Shown in pieces: positions 8,525 to 16,868 of a stretch of 64,000 nt of DNA. Source of the stretch: Ruminococcus_G sp050944415 (GTDB lineage Bacteria; Bacillota; Clostridia; Lachnospirales; Lachnospiraceae). The stretch is from the NCBI GenBank assembly GCA_050944415.1, contig JBMNRA010000001.1, forward strand, positions 76,517 through 140,516, given 5' to 3'. Within the stretch, counting starts at the first letter, position 1, and each line of letters opens with the position of its first letter. A program made the translations under genes and the position numbers. The notes below the pieces were generated by a model. The model saw only the letters and a list, made by a program, of their open reading frames with translations, had not been told where the DNA came from and did no database searches.

Positions 8525-9865
8525 TTACGCAGACTCCATGCTCCTTTGGACAGTTTCCGGATCAATTTCCAGCAGAGCCGCAATTTCTTCTTTCTGAAGA
8601 CCTTTGTCCATTTTCTTTCGGATCAGATTCCTCAGCATTTCATCTTTTCCTTCCTCTTTCGCGTCCTCGACCATTTCTTTCAGGCCGCTCATCATCTCGC
8701 GTCTTCCCTCCTCTTTCGCGTCCTCGACCATTTCTTTCAGGCCGCTCATCATCTCGCGTCTTCCTTCCTCTTTCGCGTCCTCGACCATTTCTTTCAGGCC
8801 GCTCATCATCTCGCGTCTTCCCTCCTCTTTCGCGTCCTCGACCATTTCTTTCAGGCCGCTCATCATCTCGCGTCTTCCTTCCTCTTTCGCGTCCTCGACC
8901 ATTTCTTTCAAGCCGCTCATCATTTCGCGTCTTCCTTCCTCTTTCGCATCCTCGACCATTTCTTTCAGGCCGCTCATCATCTCGCGTCTTCCTTCCTCTT
9001 TCGCGTCCTCGACCATTTCTTTCAAGCCGCTCATCATTTCGCGTCTTCCTTCCTCTTTCGCATCCGCTATCATATCATCAATAGCTTTACACATATCAAT
9101 CCGCTCCTTTCCTTTCCGGCTTTCCTCTTTTATCCTGTCCAGTTCTTTCGTATTTGACATCACGCTGATCAGATCAAAGGCATCTTCCGGCAGCATGGCC
9201 AGACTTTCCTTTTCCTTTTCTATAAATCTCAGCATTTTTTCCTTATCATCTGCGTTTTGAAAGAATCCAAAGACCATCTTCAAATCGGTCTGAAACCGCC
9301 CGGTATGAGGATAGTTCCCTACTTCAATTACATAGAGAGGATAATCTGCAATCAGGTCCTGCATCTCCGGCGACAGTCCGTCAATATCCAGCAGTTCTTT
9401 CAGACTTCTGGCACCATCCCATTGACGTCCGAAATATAGAATAAGCGTTATCACCGGAAGAAACCGATCTTCTGGCGATATTCCGGACAGATATCCTGCT
9501 CCCTCCAGATCTTTTTTCTCCCTGTGCTCCTGTCTTCTGAGCAGAACCTGCTGCTCATACCGCTGCGCATCGTAATTCATTACCCGAACCGGCATCGTGT
9601 AATCCACATAGCTTTGCTCTTCCAGGCAAATCACCACAAACTGAGTACCGCAGGCTACCTTCCGAACCGCATCCCGATATTCTTTTTTCGTCTCAGCTTT
9701 TCCGATCTTTCCGCCTTTTCTGACACGAAATTCCATACTGTCCTCTTCCTGGATATCCTCAGGACGAATTACCGGTTTTCCTCCAAAGCAGTGAACGTTA
9801 ATCAGATCGGCAAATCGGCTTTTTCTTTTCAAATAAACCGCCGTCAATATATCTTTTTCCCTCAT
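8525..9865 (-). CDS. Rpn-family nuclease/transposase-like protein with tandem repeats
   Basis: 446-residue protein. The N-terminal 250 residues match the Rpn/YhgA-like (PD-(D/E)XK-type) family, known for recombination-promoting nucleases: the order of segments ILTAVYLKRKSRFADLINVH, FVVICLEEQSYVDYTMPVR, PVITLILYFG and LKELLDIDG fits. Residues about 275-407 are seven copies of a 19-residue unit EEGRREMMSGLKEMVEDAK, charged and predicted to be coiled coil. A C-terminal IRKKMDKGLQKEEIAALLEI tail is typical of the family. The start follows AAAGGAGG by four to five bases. Such genes are usually solitary and multi-copy; nuclease activity here is not proven by the sequence alone. Confidence 0.8.
   Translation of the reverse strand: MREKDILTAVYLKRKSRFADLINVHCFGGKPVIRPEDIQEEDSMEFRVRKGGKIGKAETKKEYRDAVRKVACGTQFVVICLEEQSYVDYTMPVRVMNYDAQRYEQQVLLRRQEHREKKDLEGAGYLSGISPEDRFLPVITLILYFGRQWDGARSLKELLDIDGLSPEMQDLIADYPLYVIEVGNYPHTGRFQTDLKMVFGFFQNADDKEKMLRFIEKEKESLAMLPEDAFDLISVMSNTKELDRIKEESRKGKERIDMCKAIDDMIADAKEEGRREMMSGLKEMVEDAKEEGRREMMSGLKEMVEDAKEEGRREMMSGLKEMVEDAKEEGRREMMSGLKEMVEDAKEEGRREMMSGLKEMVEDAKEEGRREMMSGLKEMVEDAKEEGRREMMSGLKEMVEDAKEEGKDEMLRNLIRKKMDKGLQKEEIAALLEIDPETVQRSMESA
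8645..9065 (-). repeat. Seven 57-bp tandem repeats inside the Rpn-like gene
   Basis: Seven complete units (8645-9043) and a partial eighth to 9065. All units encode the same 19 residues and differ only at a few synonymous sites. The variants recur in a pattern: units 2 and 4 are identical, as are units 5 and 7, which points to duplication of two-unit blocks. Confidence 0.95.
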
Positions 9866-9906
9866 GCATCCTCCTTTCTGTCAGATGCATATCAGAGCTT
9901 TGCTTT

Positions 9907-9935
9907 ATTATACTAAATCAGGACTGTATTTGCAA
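9907..9935 (-). promoter_or_regulatory. Promoter of the Rpn-like gene
   Basis: On the minus strand, TTGCAA (9930-9935) and TATAAT (9907-9912) are spaced 17 bases apart, about 40 bases before the start codon. Confidence 0.65.
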
Positions 9936-10103
9936 TATTTCACGCTGCATCTGCTCTTTTTTTAATTGATAAATGGATTAAAATGGAATTCATCGGCCGA
10001 ATGGCCATTGATGCCGGAAACCCCCGGCTGTCAGAATTAGAATGAATGTATTATAACATACCCGTTTCTGTCACAAAAGTCTCGTTTTGTTGCGGCGCTG
10101 AAG

Positions 10104-10148
10104 AAAAAACGCCATCCGCTTTTGCATCTTCACAAAAAGCAGATGGCG
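10104..10148 (-). terminator. Rho-independent terminator after the broken ABC gene
   Basis: On the minus strand, cgccatctgctttt pairs imperfectly with aaaagcggatggcg and is followed by TTTTTTC. It starts ten bases after the last codon of the ABC remnant. The gap from here to the Rpn gene holds nothing else recognisable. Confidence 0.85.
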
Positions 10149-10157
10149 GTCCGTCGT

Positions 10158-10971
10158 CTATGACACTCTGATTTTCTCCATCTCATACACCTGATCCGCC
10201 ACATTCATGGTGGAATCACGATGGGAAACCAGCACTACGGTCTTTTCACCGCAGCTTTCCTTCAGTGTTTTCAGCACAACGCCCTCATTCAGAGCATCCA
10301 GATTACTGGTTGGCTCATCCAGCAGAAGGAGGGGAGCATCGTGGAGAAAAGCTCTGGCAATTCCGATTCTCTGCCGCTCGCCTCCGGATAAGGTATCACC
10401 CAGCTCGCCCACCGGAGTATCGTAACCCTGTGGAAGGCTCATAATAAAGGGATGGATGGAAGCTTTCTTTGCCGCCTCCACAATCTCTTCCCGGGAAGCT
10501 CCCGGCTTTCCCACCACAATATTTTCTGCAATGGAATCGTGAAACAGATAAGTTTCCTGAGTTACATAACTTTCCATGTCTCTCAGATCTTTGGTATTGA
10601 TCCTGCGCAGATGCTTCCCTTATCCACATCCCAGAACCGCATTAGAAGCTTGAGAATCGTAGACTTTCCGGAGCCGCTGGCGCCGTGGATGCCAAGGATC
10701 TTCCCCTGGGGAACGTTAAGAGAACAATTTTTCAAAATTTCTTCCTCTTCATAAGCAAAGTCTACCTGGTTCACAGAAACCGGTCCAAATCCAGCCGGCA
10801 CGCGTTCACTTCCGCGGTCTCTTCATCCACGCCGCAGACCATTTCCAGAAACTGTGTCAGATTCTGGTGTCTGGACAGACATTCTGCCCCCTGAGCCTTG
10901 CCAAAAGCCGTCAGGGTAAGACTTTGCCCGGATTCCCAAAATTCCAGATTTTTTCCCACTGCCTGACTCAT
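10158..10971 (-). pseudogene. Broken ABC exporter, ATP-binding part
   Basis: Remnant of an ABC exporter of the permease-ATPase fusion type. All ATPase motifs survive but in different frames: Walker A GASGSGKST in one frame, and the Q-loop (YVTQETYLF), signature LSGGERQRIGIARA, Walker B LLLLDEPTSNLD and switch VSHRDST in another. Two single-base deletions explain the breaks, at about 10802-10803 (EVNA|VPAGFG) and about 10608-10609 (GSI|RRINTKD). Before the first break only about 55 residues remain, and the six-helix membrane domain is missing. The upstream promoter and an operator-like palindrome are still intact. Sequencing error at both sites is unlikely, because the membrane domain is missing as well. 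Confidence 0.85.
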
Positions 10972-11022
10972 AAGGTTTTTTTCTTTCCTTCCCGTTACTT
11001 TCATCTCCTTCTTTCTTTTTAT

Positions 11023-11116
11023 AGTTAGTTTTTACTAACTTATGCCTTTGTAAAGAGCCGCTGCCTGCAGCGGCCCCTTGTTTTTCATTATAAAAATATT
11101 ACTTAAAATTTGTCAA
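11023..11116 (-). promoter_or_regulatory. Promoter and operator-like palindrome of the broken ABC gene
   Basis: On the minus strand TTGACA (11111-11116) and TATAAT (11087-11092) are spaced 18 bases apart. A GC-rich hairpin (gccgctg/cagcggc, 11057-11074) follows, then a perfect palindrome AGTTAGT-TTTT-ACTAACT (11023-11040) of the size bound by MarR or TetR repressors. The ribosome binding site follows. Confidence 0.55.
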
Positions 11117-11142
11117 TCCCGGTTTTTATAGTTATTTCCGCT

Positions 11143-13728
11143 TCACTCTTCTCTCAGCTGATCAATAATTGACTGCTTTCTTCCGGATTTTTCGGAAATC
11201 AGCGGAATCAGTATTCCCAGAAGAAGCAGAATGGGAACGATAGCCGCCATAGGCCGCAGACTGAAACGGAAGGATATAAACCAGATCAGTCCCGAAAGAC
11301 TTTTCAGCGCAGTAACCGACAGCAGAATGGTAATGCCGAAAGACAGAAGTATGGCCAGTACGGCATAGTAAAGACCTTCCAGAAGCAGCATTTTTCTCAG
11401 CTGACCCTTTGTCATTCCAATACTCTGCAGCATGGCAAACTCTTTCTTCCTGGTGATCATACCGGTCAGTATGGAATTGATAAAGTTCAAAATACCGATC
11501 AGACCCACGATAAGGCTCAGAGCCATTCCCACCATGACGAACATTCCGGTCATGTCATCAAAAGCCGACAACGCACTTTTTTTCGACTCATAACTCATAT
11601 CCGGCTCCACCTGTTCCGTATAATACTGCAAGAATTCATCCATATTCTCTTCTTCACTATCCTTCACATTGAAGGCATAGGTCATAATCATATCGGAAGG
11701 CGCGATGCCGCAGAACTGATCCGCCCCGGTATAATAGGAAAAGTCCCAGGATATACGGCTGGTCTGAGGATAATACTTTTCTTTGATCAACGATAAGATT
11801 TCATAGGTTCCCACTTCCTGATTTTCTTTATCCCGGATAGTAACTTTATCTCCCACCTGGTGCATTACTCTGTCTTCCTCCACCTTGCCGTTATCATCCA
11901 CCGGCACGCTGGCAAGCAGATAATTTCCCGTGCTCAGCTTTTCTTTAATCACTGCCGGATCATCTTCCCCCTGCCATATATCCAGTCGCGAAAGAATCAG
12001 ATCGTCCAGGCCATACAGCATGCAGAAATAATTCCCGTACGGGTTCTGATCCAGAGGCCATTGGCTGTCTCCCACATAAAGAGTTCCGTCAGAACCCTGC
12101 CGGAAATATTCCGGAACCCGGTAAGAAGCGGCATCCACCGTCAGACCGTTGCTGTACCCCAGAATTCGCCCGCCCTCCTCAAAGCCAGGCTGCTGCCCCA
12201 CCGCCTGAATCATAGATTCACTCACTGCATATTCGTCATCGTTTCCTATATATTCATAATTGAAATATTCCGCATGACCGATCAGATAATCCGTATCTAC
12301 AAACCGTTCCAGATACTTATCCGTATCGAAGGACCCGGTAATCATAAAAACGCCGTTGACCAAAACGATAGCCAGAGCCATGGAAAACAGAACGATTACT
12401 GTCTGTTTTTTATTCCGGCCCAGATTGGACAGCGCCATCCGCCATATCTTCGCTCCCCCGGAAGACTTCTTTTCTTTCTTTTTTGTGGAAATCCCTGCAA
12501 ATTTTGCCGCTTCCACCGGAGATACCCTGGCCGCTATCCGCGCCGGTTTTCTGGTGCTGATTCCCACAGTAAAGAGGGAAAACAGCGCCGCGCCGATAAA
12601 AATCACGGGATTTGCCGATATGCTGACGCCCTGGGCGCCGTAGACCGACACATCAAAGATCACCGGCAGAAGCATACAGCCCAGAAAAAATCCTCCCAGA
12701 AGACCCAGGGGAATGCCAAGCAGCGACAGCAGAAACGCCTGTCTGCGTATCATCTTCTTTATCTGTCTTCCGGTGGTGCCAATGGTTTTTAAAAGGCCGT
12801 AAAACTGGATATCCCGAATAACCGACAGCTGAAAGATATTATAGATAATCAGATAACCTGCCAGGATAATAATCAGAAGGATCACCGCTCCTCCCGCTAT
12901 GGCGACGGGATCGCTCTCTCCCATACTTTCGGACAGATAAGCCCAGTTGGCGTTGCTGGGAATATAATCCGGACTGGCGTCATCGGTGGAATACCCTGCC
13001 TGTTCAATCATCTGATCCAGTTTTCCCTGAATATTCCCGGAATTATGAAACATCACATCCGCCCGTATTTTTCCCACTGAACCGTTTTCTCTTTCGGCGG
13101 CCCTGTGAAGCTCCTCACTGTGTTCCTCCAGATAAGCTTCCGATACCAGTCCGAATCCCACGTTCATCGCCGGGTCCGGCTCAAACCAGCCCGACAGCAC
13201 AAAGGTCCGCTCAAAGATTTCCTGATCAGGAGAGGTATTCATGGAAAGGGTAATCCGGGCCCCCTCCCGGGGCGTGATTCCCAGCAGCGAGAGGGATCCG
13301 GTATCCATCATGATCTCATCTGCTTTTTCCGGGAAATGTCCCCCTGCCAGCCGGATAAAATACCAGTCCAGCGTATCTTCCTGACGGTACCACAGTTCCA
13401 GATGGCGTTTCAGAAATTCCGGATTATCCACATCATAGGCGCAGGAAATGTTGACCGTCATATCTTTCGCCAGACCGGTATCCTTAAGTCTTTCATAAGC
13501 CTCTCTGTCGATGTCTTTGAAGGTTCCATGGGCGATGCCGCCGCTCTGTCTCATGGTCTGCTCCTCTACGGACCGCAGCAGGCCCATACCGATGGTAAAA
13601 AGTGTGGTGAAAAGAACAGTGGTCAGCATGATGGCGCCGGCGGCAATCAGATTCCGCGTCCGGTTAGAAGCCAGACTTCTGTCTGAAAGCCGGCGGACGG
13701 CCTTTTTGTTACCTACCTTCCACATCAT
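11143..13728 (-). CDS. ABC transporter permease, FtsX/MacB type
   Basis: 861-residue membrane protein with one N-terminal helix (LIAAGAIMLTTVLFTTLFTI), a large extracytoplasmic domain of about 200 residues, three helices with the FtsX-like motif (YGLLKTIGTTGRQIKKMIRR), a second long external domain, and a C-terminal FtsX block (FAMLQSIGMTKGQLRKMLLL). This duplicated layout is usual for MacB-like permeases of Firmicutes, which move peptides or act as mechanotransmitters. The ATG is one of two neighbouring ATG codons after a weak AAGGCGG site. It overlaps the end of the ATPase gene by about 20 bases, showing translational coupling. The substrate is unknown; the linked two-component system suggests an antimicrobial peptide or envelope stress. 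Confidence 0.9.
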   Translation of the reverse strand: MMWKVGNKKAVRRLSDRSLASNRTRNLIAAGAIMLTTVLFTTLFTIGMGLLRSVEEQTMRQSGGIAHGTFKDIDREAYERLKDTGLAKDMTVNISCAYDVDNPEFLKRHLELWYRQEDTLDWYFIRLAGGHFPEKADEIMMDTGSLSLLGITPREGARITLSMNTSPDQEIFERTFVLSGWFEPDPAMNVGFGLVSEAYLEEHSEELHRAAERENGSVGKIRADVMFHNSGNIQGKLDQMIEQAGYSTDDASPDYIPSNANWAYLSESMGESDPVAIAGGAVILLIIILAGYLIIYNIFQLSVIRDIQFYGLLKTIGTTGRQIKKMIRRQAFLLSLLGIPLGLLGGFFLGCMLLPVIFDVSVYGAQGVSISANPVIFIGAALFSLFTVGISTRKPARIAARVSPVEAAKFAGISTKKKEKKSSGGAKIWRMALSNLGRNKKQTVIVLFSMALAIVLVNGVFMITGSFDTDKYLERFVDTDYLIGHAEYFNYEYIGNDDEYAVSESMIQAVGQQPGFEEGGRILGYSNGLTVDAASYRVPEYFRQGSDGTLYVGDSQWPLDQNPYGNYFCMLYGLDDLILSRLDIWQGEDDPAVIKEKLSTGNYLLASVPVDDNGKVEEDRVMHQVGDKVTIRDKENQEVGTYEILSLIKEKYYPQTSRISWDFSYYTGADQFCGIAPSDMIMTYAFNVKDSEEENMDEFLQYYTEQVEPDMSYESKKSALSAFDDMTGMFVMVGMALSLIVGLIGILNFINSILTGMITRKKEFAMLQSIGMTKGQLRKMLLLEGLYYAVLAILLSFGITILLSVTALKSLSGLIWFISFRFSLRPMAAIVPILLLLGILIPLISEKSGRKQSIIDQLREE

Positions 13729-14398
13729 CACCACCGCCTTTCACCAGTCCGTCCTCTATCCGTATCGTCCGGTCCGCCAGCTGGGCAATCTCTTCGTTGT
13801 GAGTGATCATCACAATGGTCTGTCCGAACCGGTCCGCCGTCACCTTCATAAGGCCCAGCACGTCCTGGCTGGTTCTGGAATCCAGATTGCCGGTGGGTTC
13901 ATCCGCCAGGACAATGGCCGGCTTGGCGGCCAGCGCTCTGGCAATGGCCACCCTCTGCTGCTGTCCTCCCGACAGCTGGGAGGGGAGACTTAACAGCTTT
14001 TCCTTCAGTCCCAGCAGCCCGATCACATCGTCTACATAATCCTTATCCGGCTCCCTGCCGTCCAGTTCCACCGGAAGAACAATATTTTCATAAACATTCA
14101 GCACCGGAACCAGATTGTAGCTCTGGAACACAAATCCGATTTTCCGGCGCCGGAAAATCGTCAGCTCATCGTCCTTCAGGGAAAAGATGTCCTTCCCATC
14201 CACCGTCACTGTTCCTTCCGTAGGTCTGTCCAACCCTCCCAGCATGTGGAGCAGTGTAGATTTTCCGCTTCCGGAGGTTCCCACTACAGAGGTAAAGGAT
14301 CCCTCCTCAATAGAAAGATTGACGCCGTCCAGGGCTTTCACCTGCGTGTCGCCCTGACCGTAATATTTTTTCAGATTGCTGGTTGTCAGTATGTTCAT
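13709..14398 (-). CDS. ABC transporter ATP-binding protein, MacB/LolD type
   Basis: 229-residue ATPase with Walker A GTSGSGKST, Q-loop VFQSYNLVP, signature LSGGQQQRVAIARA, Walker B IVLADEPTGNLD and the switch histidine in MITHNEE. The GNLD extension of Walker B is typical of the LolD/MacB/FtsE group that works with FtsX-type permeases. The start follows GGAGG by seven bases. It overlaps the permease gene downstream. The 115-base gap to the histidine kinase gene upstream contains a TACAAT-like -10, so the transporter may have an extra promoter controlled by the response regulator. Confidence 0.93.
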   Translation of the reverse strand: MNILTTSNLKKYYGQGDTQVKALDGVNLSIEEGSFTSVVGTSGSGKSTLLHMLGGLDRPTEGTVTVDGKDIFSLKDDELTIFRRRKIGFVFQSYNLVPVLNVYENIVLPVELDGREPDKDYVDDVIGLLGLKEKLLSLPSQLSGGQQQRVAIARALAAKPAIVLADEPTGNLDSRTSQDVLGLMKVTADRFGQTIVMITHNEEIAQLADRTIRIEDGLVKGGGDDVEGR

Positions 14399-14513
14399 TG
14401 ACCGTCCTCCGTTCCATGTAAAAAATTTTTTATCCTTATCTTTTACACAGATTGTAGCATCACATTCTTTCCAGACTCTTTCTGAAAAATGACAGTATGG
14501 AAAGATTTCAGTC

Positions 14514-15446
14514 TTAAGCCGGCGGACTGCCTGTCTGTTCCCTGGGAAGGAAAACCGAAAATACAGATCCTTCCCGGTACCGGGAGCTCACTTTGATATA
14601 CCCGCCCTGCCTTCTGACAATATCCCTGGCCAGAAACAGGCCGATGCCAACCCCTTCTTCTTCGGCAGCATCCGGCGAACGGTAAAACCGGCCGAAGATT
14701 TTCGGCAGCTCTTCCTCCCGGATGCCCATTCCCTGATCTTTCACATCGATCCGCAGAAACATGGGATACCACTGACCGGTTATCCGGATCCGGCTGCCCG
14801 CCTCGCTGTACTTTATCCCGTTATCCAGAATATTGCACAGGGCTTCCTGAGTCCATTTCAGATCAAAGCAGGCTTCTCCGTCTTCAAACTCCCATTCCAG
14901 TTTTATCCCCTTCATCCCTGCTTTTTCTTCCATCTGAACTTTTACCTGCTCCAGCAGCCGGGACAGCAGATCTTTCCGGGGCGTCACAGCCAGAATTCCA
15001 TTCTCCAGACGGGATGTTTTTACCAGAGAACGAATGAGGAAGTCCAGTTTCTTTACCTGAAAATGAAGAGCCTCCCCGCAGGAACGCCCTTCCTCTGACA
15101 GGGGCTGCTCCAGCAGAAGCTCCGTATACAGCAGACTGTTTGCTATCGGCGTTCTGGTCTGATGAGAAATATCTCCAATCAGTTTTGTAACCCTGTTCCG
15201 CTCTTCTTCCTTTTTTTCCGCCGCCAGCCCGCTCATCCGGATCAGATGATACAGCCGTTCCTCCAGGCGGGACTGGCGGGTTTCATCAAAGCTCTTCACC
15301 TGCAGCCTTCCGGTCATGGCTTCTTCCAGCATCCCTTCCATCCGGTCATACAGCTTTTTCACTTTCCAGCGTTGCCGCAGCCCCAGTACCAGGGATACCG
15401 CCAGCAAAATCCCCAGTACCAGGCACAAAATTTCAGTCCTCTCCAT
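14514..15446 (-). CDS. Sensor histidine kinase
   Basis: 310-residue kinase with one N-terminal membrane helix (ILCLVLGILLAVSLVLGL) and almost no external domain, so the stimulus is probably sensed in the membrane or through the linked transporter. The phosphoacceptor motif is DISHQTRTPIA, followed by the N box (EALCNILDNGIKYS) and G boxes (VKDQGMGI, GVGIGLFLARDI). It overlaps the response regulator gene by 14 bases. An ATG seven codons upstream is an alternative start. It forms a pair with the adjacent OmpR-type regulator and most likely controls the MacB-like ABC transporter downstream. Confidence 0.88.
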   Translation of the reverse strand: MERTEILCLVLGILLAVSLVLGLRQRWKVKKLYDRMEGMLEEAMTGRLQVKSFDETRQSRLEERLYHLIRMSGLAAEKKEEERNRVTKLIGDISHQTRTPIANSLLYTELLLEQPLSEEGRSCGEALHFQVKKLDFLIRSLVKTSRLENGILAVTPRKDLLSRLLEQVKVQMEEKAGMKGIKLEWEFEDGEACFDLKWTQEALCNILDNGIKYSEAGSRIRITGQWYPMFLRIDVKDQGMGIREEELPKIFGRFYRSPDAAEEEGVGIGLFLARDIVRRQGGYIKVSSRYREGSVFSVFLPREQTGSPPA

Positions 15447-16140
15447 CTCTTTCTGCCTTCCATACATATCCCACCCCGTAGACCGTCCGGATATATTTCC
15501 AGCCGTCCTTTCCGTCTCCCAGCTTGTCCCGCAATCTTTTTACCGCCACGGAAAGAGCGTTTTCATCCACAAACTCCGCCCCCTGCGTCCATACATAGTC
15601 GATTAGCCGTTCCCGCTTCAAAATGATGCCCGGATTGGAAGTCAGAAGATACAGAATCCTCTGCTCCGTCCGGCTAAGTTCCAGAGGACGGCCATCTCTT
15701 TTGAATTCCATTCGTGGAAAATCCAGAAAAAGAGCGCCAAACTGCCTGGCTTCCTCTTTCGAAGACCATTCTCTTTCCGGAAGTCTGCGCAGCTGAGCCT
15801 TTACCCTGGCCCTCAACACCATCAGACTGAAAGGTTTTGTAATGTAATCATCCGCTCCCATCTCCAGACCTACTACGATATCCATCTCCATATCGTTAGC
15901 CGTCAGAATAATCACAGGAATCTGACTTTCGGAACGGATTTCTTTTAAAAAATCCAGACCGCTGCCATCGGGAAGATTCAGATCCAGCAGAATCAGCGAA
16001 AAGCTTTCCTCCTTCAGCAGTTTCCTGGCCTGTAAAAGGGATGCGCTGTGAAAGAAGGAAATCCCCTCTTCTTTCAGGGCCATCTCCAGACCGTTTCCAA
16101 GACCGGCGTCGTCCTCCACGATCAGAATCTTTTTCGTCAT
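15433..16140 (-). CDS. OmpR/PhoB-type response regulator
   Basis: 235-residue regulator. The receiver domain has the acidic pair VEDD at residues 8-11, the phosphorylation site in LILLDLNLPDGSG, and the conserved lysine in DDYITKPFS. A winged-helix DNA-binding domain follows (ELSRTEQRILYLLTSNPG, then the end IRTVYGVGYVW). The start overlaps the stop of the metallo-beta-lactamase-fold gene as ATGA, with GAGGTG upstream, so translation is coupled. Partner of the kinase gene downstream. Confidence 0.94.
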   Translation of the reverse strand: MTKKILIVEDDAGLGNGLEMALKEEGISFFHSASLLQARKLLKEESFSLILLDLNLPDGSGLDFLKEIRSESQIPVIILTANDMEMDIVVGLEMGADDYITKPFSLMVLRARVKAQLRRLPEREWSSKEEARQFGALFLDFPRMEFKRDGRPLELSRTEQRILYLLTSNPGIILKRERLIDYVWTQGAEFVDENALSVAVKRLRDKLGDGKDGWKYIRTVYGVGYVWKAERDGED

Positions 16141-16868
16141 AGGATCACCTCATACCCTTCCCGGGAGATGGGTACGATCTTCCGGCTGCGAACGTCATCC
16201 TTCAATTCCCTTTTATACCGCTCGATCAGCGAATATTCCTCCCAGAAATGCATGGGAAATACAAGTTTCGCGTCAATATTCTCAAGAAAATAATCCATTC
16301 CCAGCCGATACCACTCTTCCTGCCGGGGATCCAGAGGCACAAAGGCCACATCCACGGCACCTTCCGCCTTCTCCTTCAGATTTTTTATCTCCTTCTGAAA
16401 TCTGGCCGTCATATCGTTGTATTCTTGCCTGGACTCCCCTTTCCAGACCCACCAGTTCAGATCTCCCCCATGATAGATCTTCCGTCCCCGGTACTGCAGC
16501 AGAAAAGCGACGCCGCAGTCCGTAGAATGGCAGGTATAAATATCCGTTTTTTCTCCCGCTCCATCGGAAGCGGTCTGGTACTGATGAGGCTTTAAAAATG
16601 TAATTTTGTTATATATCTCTTCCGGAAGAGAAAGCTTTCTGACTTTATGACGGGTTTCCGACGCCATAAAGTATTCCACATGGGGATACGCCGCAAACCT
16701 GCTGAATATCTCCGGGTTAAAATGATCGCCATGGCTGTGGCTGACAAACACCATCACTTTCTGATCCGGCATCAGAGCGGGAATGTCTCCCGCGTAATAG
16801 TCAAAAAGCCATGCGCACTGCTCCCACTGAATTAAAAAACCACTGTGTTTGATATACGTTATTTTCAT
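16137..16868 (-). CDS. MBL-fold metal-dependent hydrolase
   Basis: 243-residue protein with the metallo-beta-lactamase signature SHSHGDH near residue 45 and later metal ligands (HGGDLNWW, FPMHFWEE). It resembles the UPF0173-type family of small hydrolases with no N-terminal signal, so it should be cytoplasmic. It overlaps both neighbours by four bases (LacI gene upstream, response regulator downstream), which places it inside a tightly coupled operon. The role is not known; the family includes lactonases and phosphodiesterases. A link to the sucrose system or to the two-component system is inferred only from position. Confidence 0.85.
   Translation of the reverse strand: MKITYIKHSGFLIQWEQCAWLFDYYAGDIPALMPDQKVMVFVSHSHGDHFNPEIFSRFAAYPHVEYFMASETRHKVRKLSLPEEIYNKITFLKPHQYQTASDGAGEKTDIYTCHSTDCGVAFLLQYRGRKIYHGGDLNWWVWKGESRQEYNDMTARFQKEIKNLKEKAEGAVDVAFVPLDPRQEEWYRLGMDYFLENIDAKLVFPMHFWEEYSLIERYKRELKDDVRSRKIVPISREGYEVIL

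Noticed and set aside
8645..9065. Direct repeats that could look like a CRISPR array
   Set aside because: The 57-base units follow one another without spacers, stay in frame and encode a constant 19-residue motif; it is a coding tandem repeat.
9936..10103. Possible small gene between the Rpn gene and the ABC remnant
   Set aside because: No frame with a start site or conserved sequence; only short A/T-rich stretches and a minor GGCCGAATGGCC-like palindrome.
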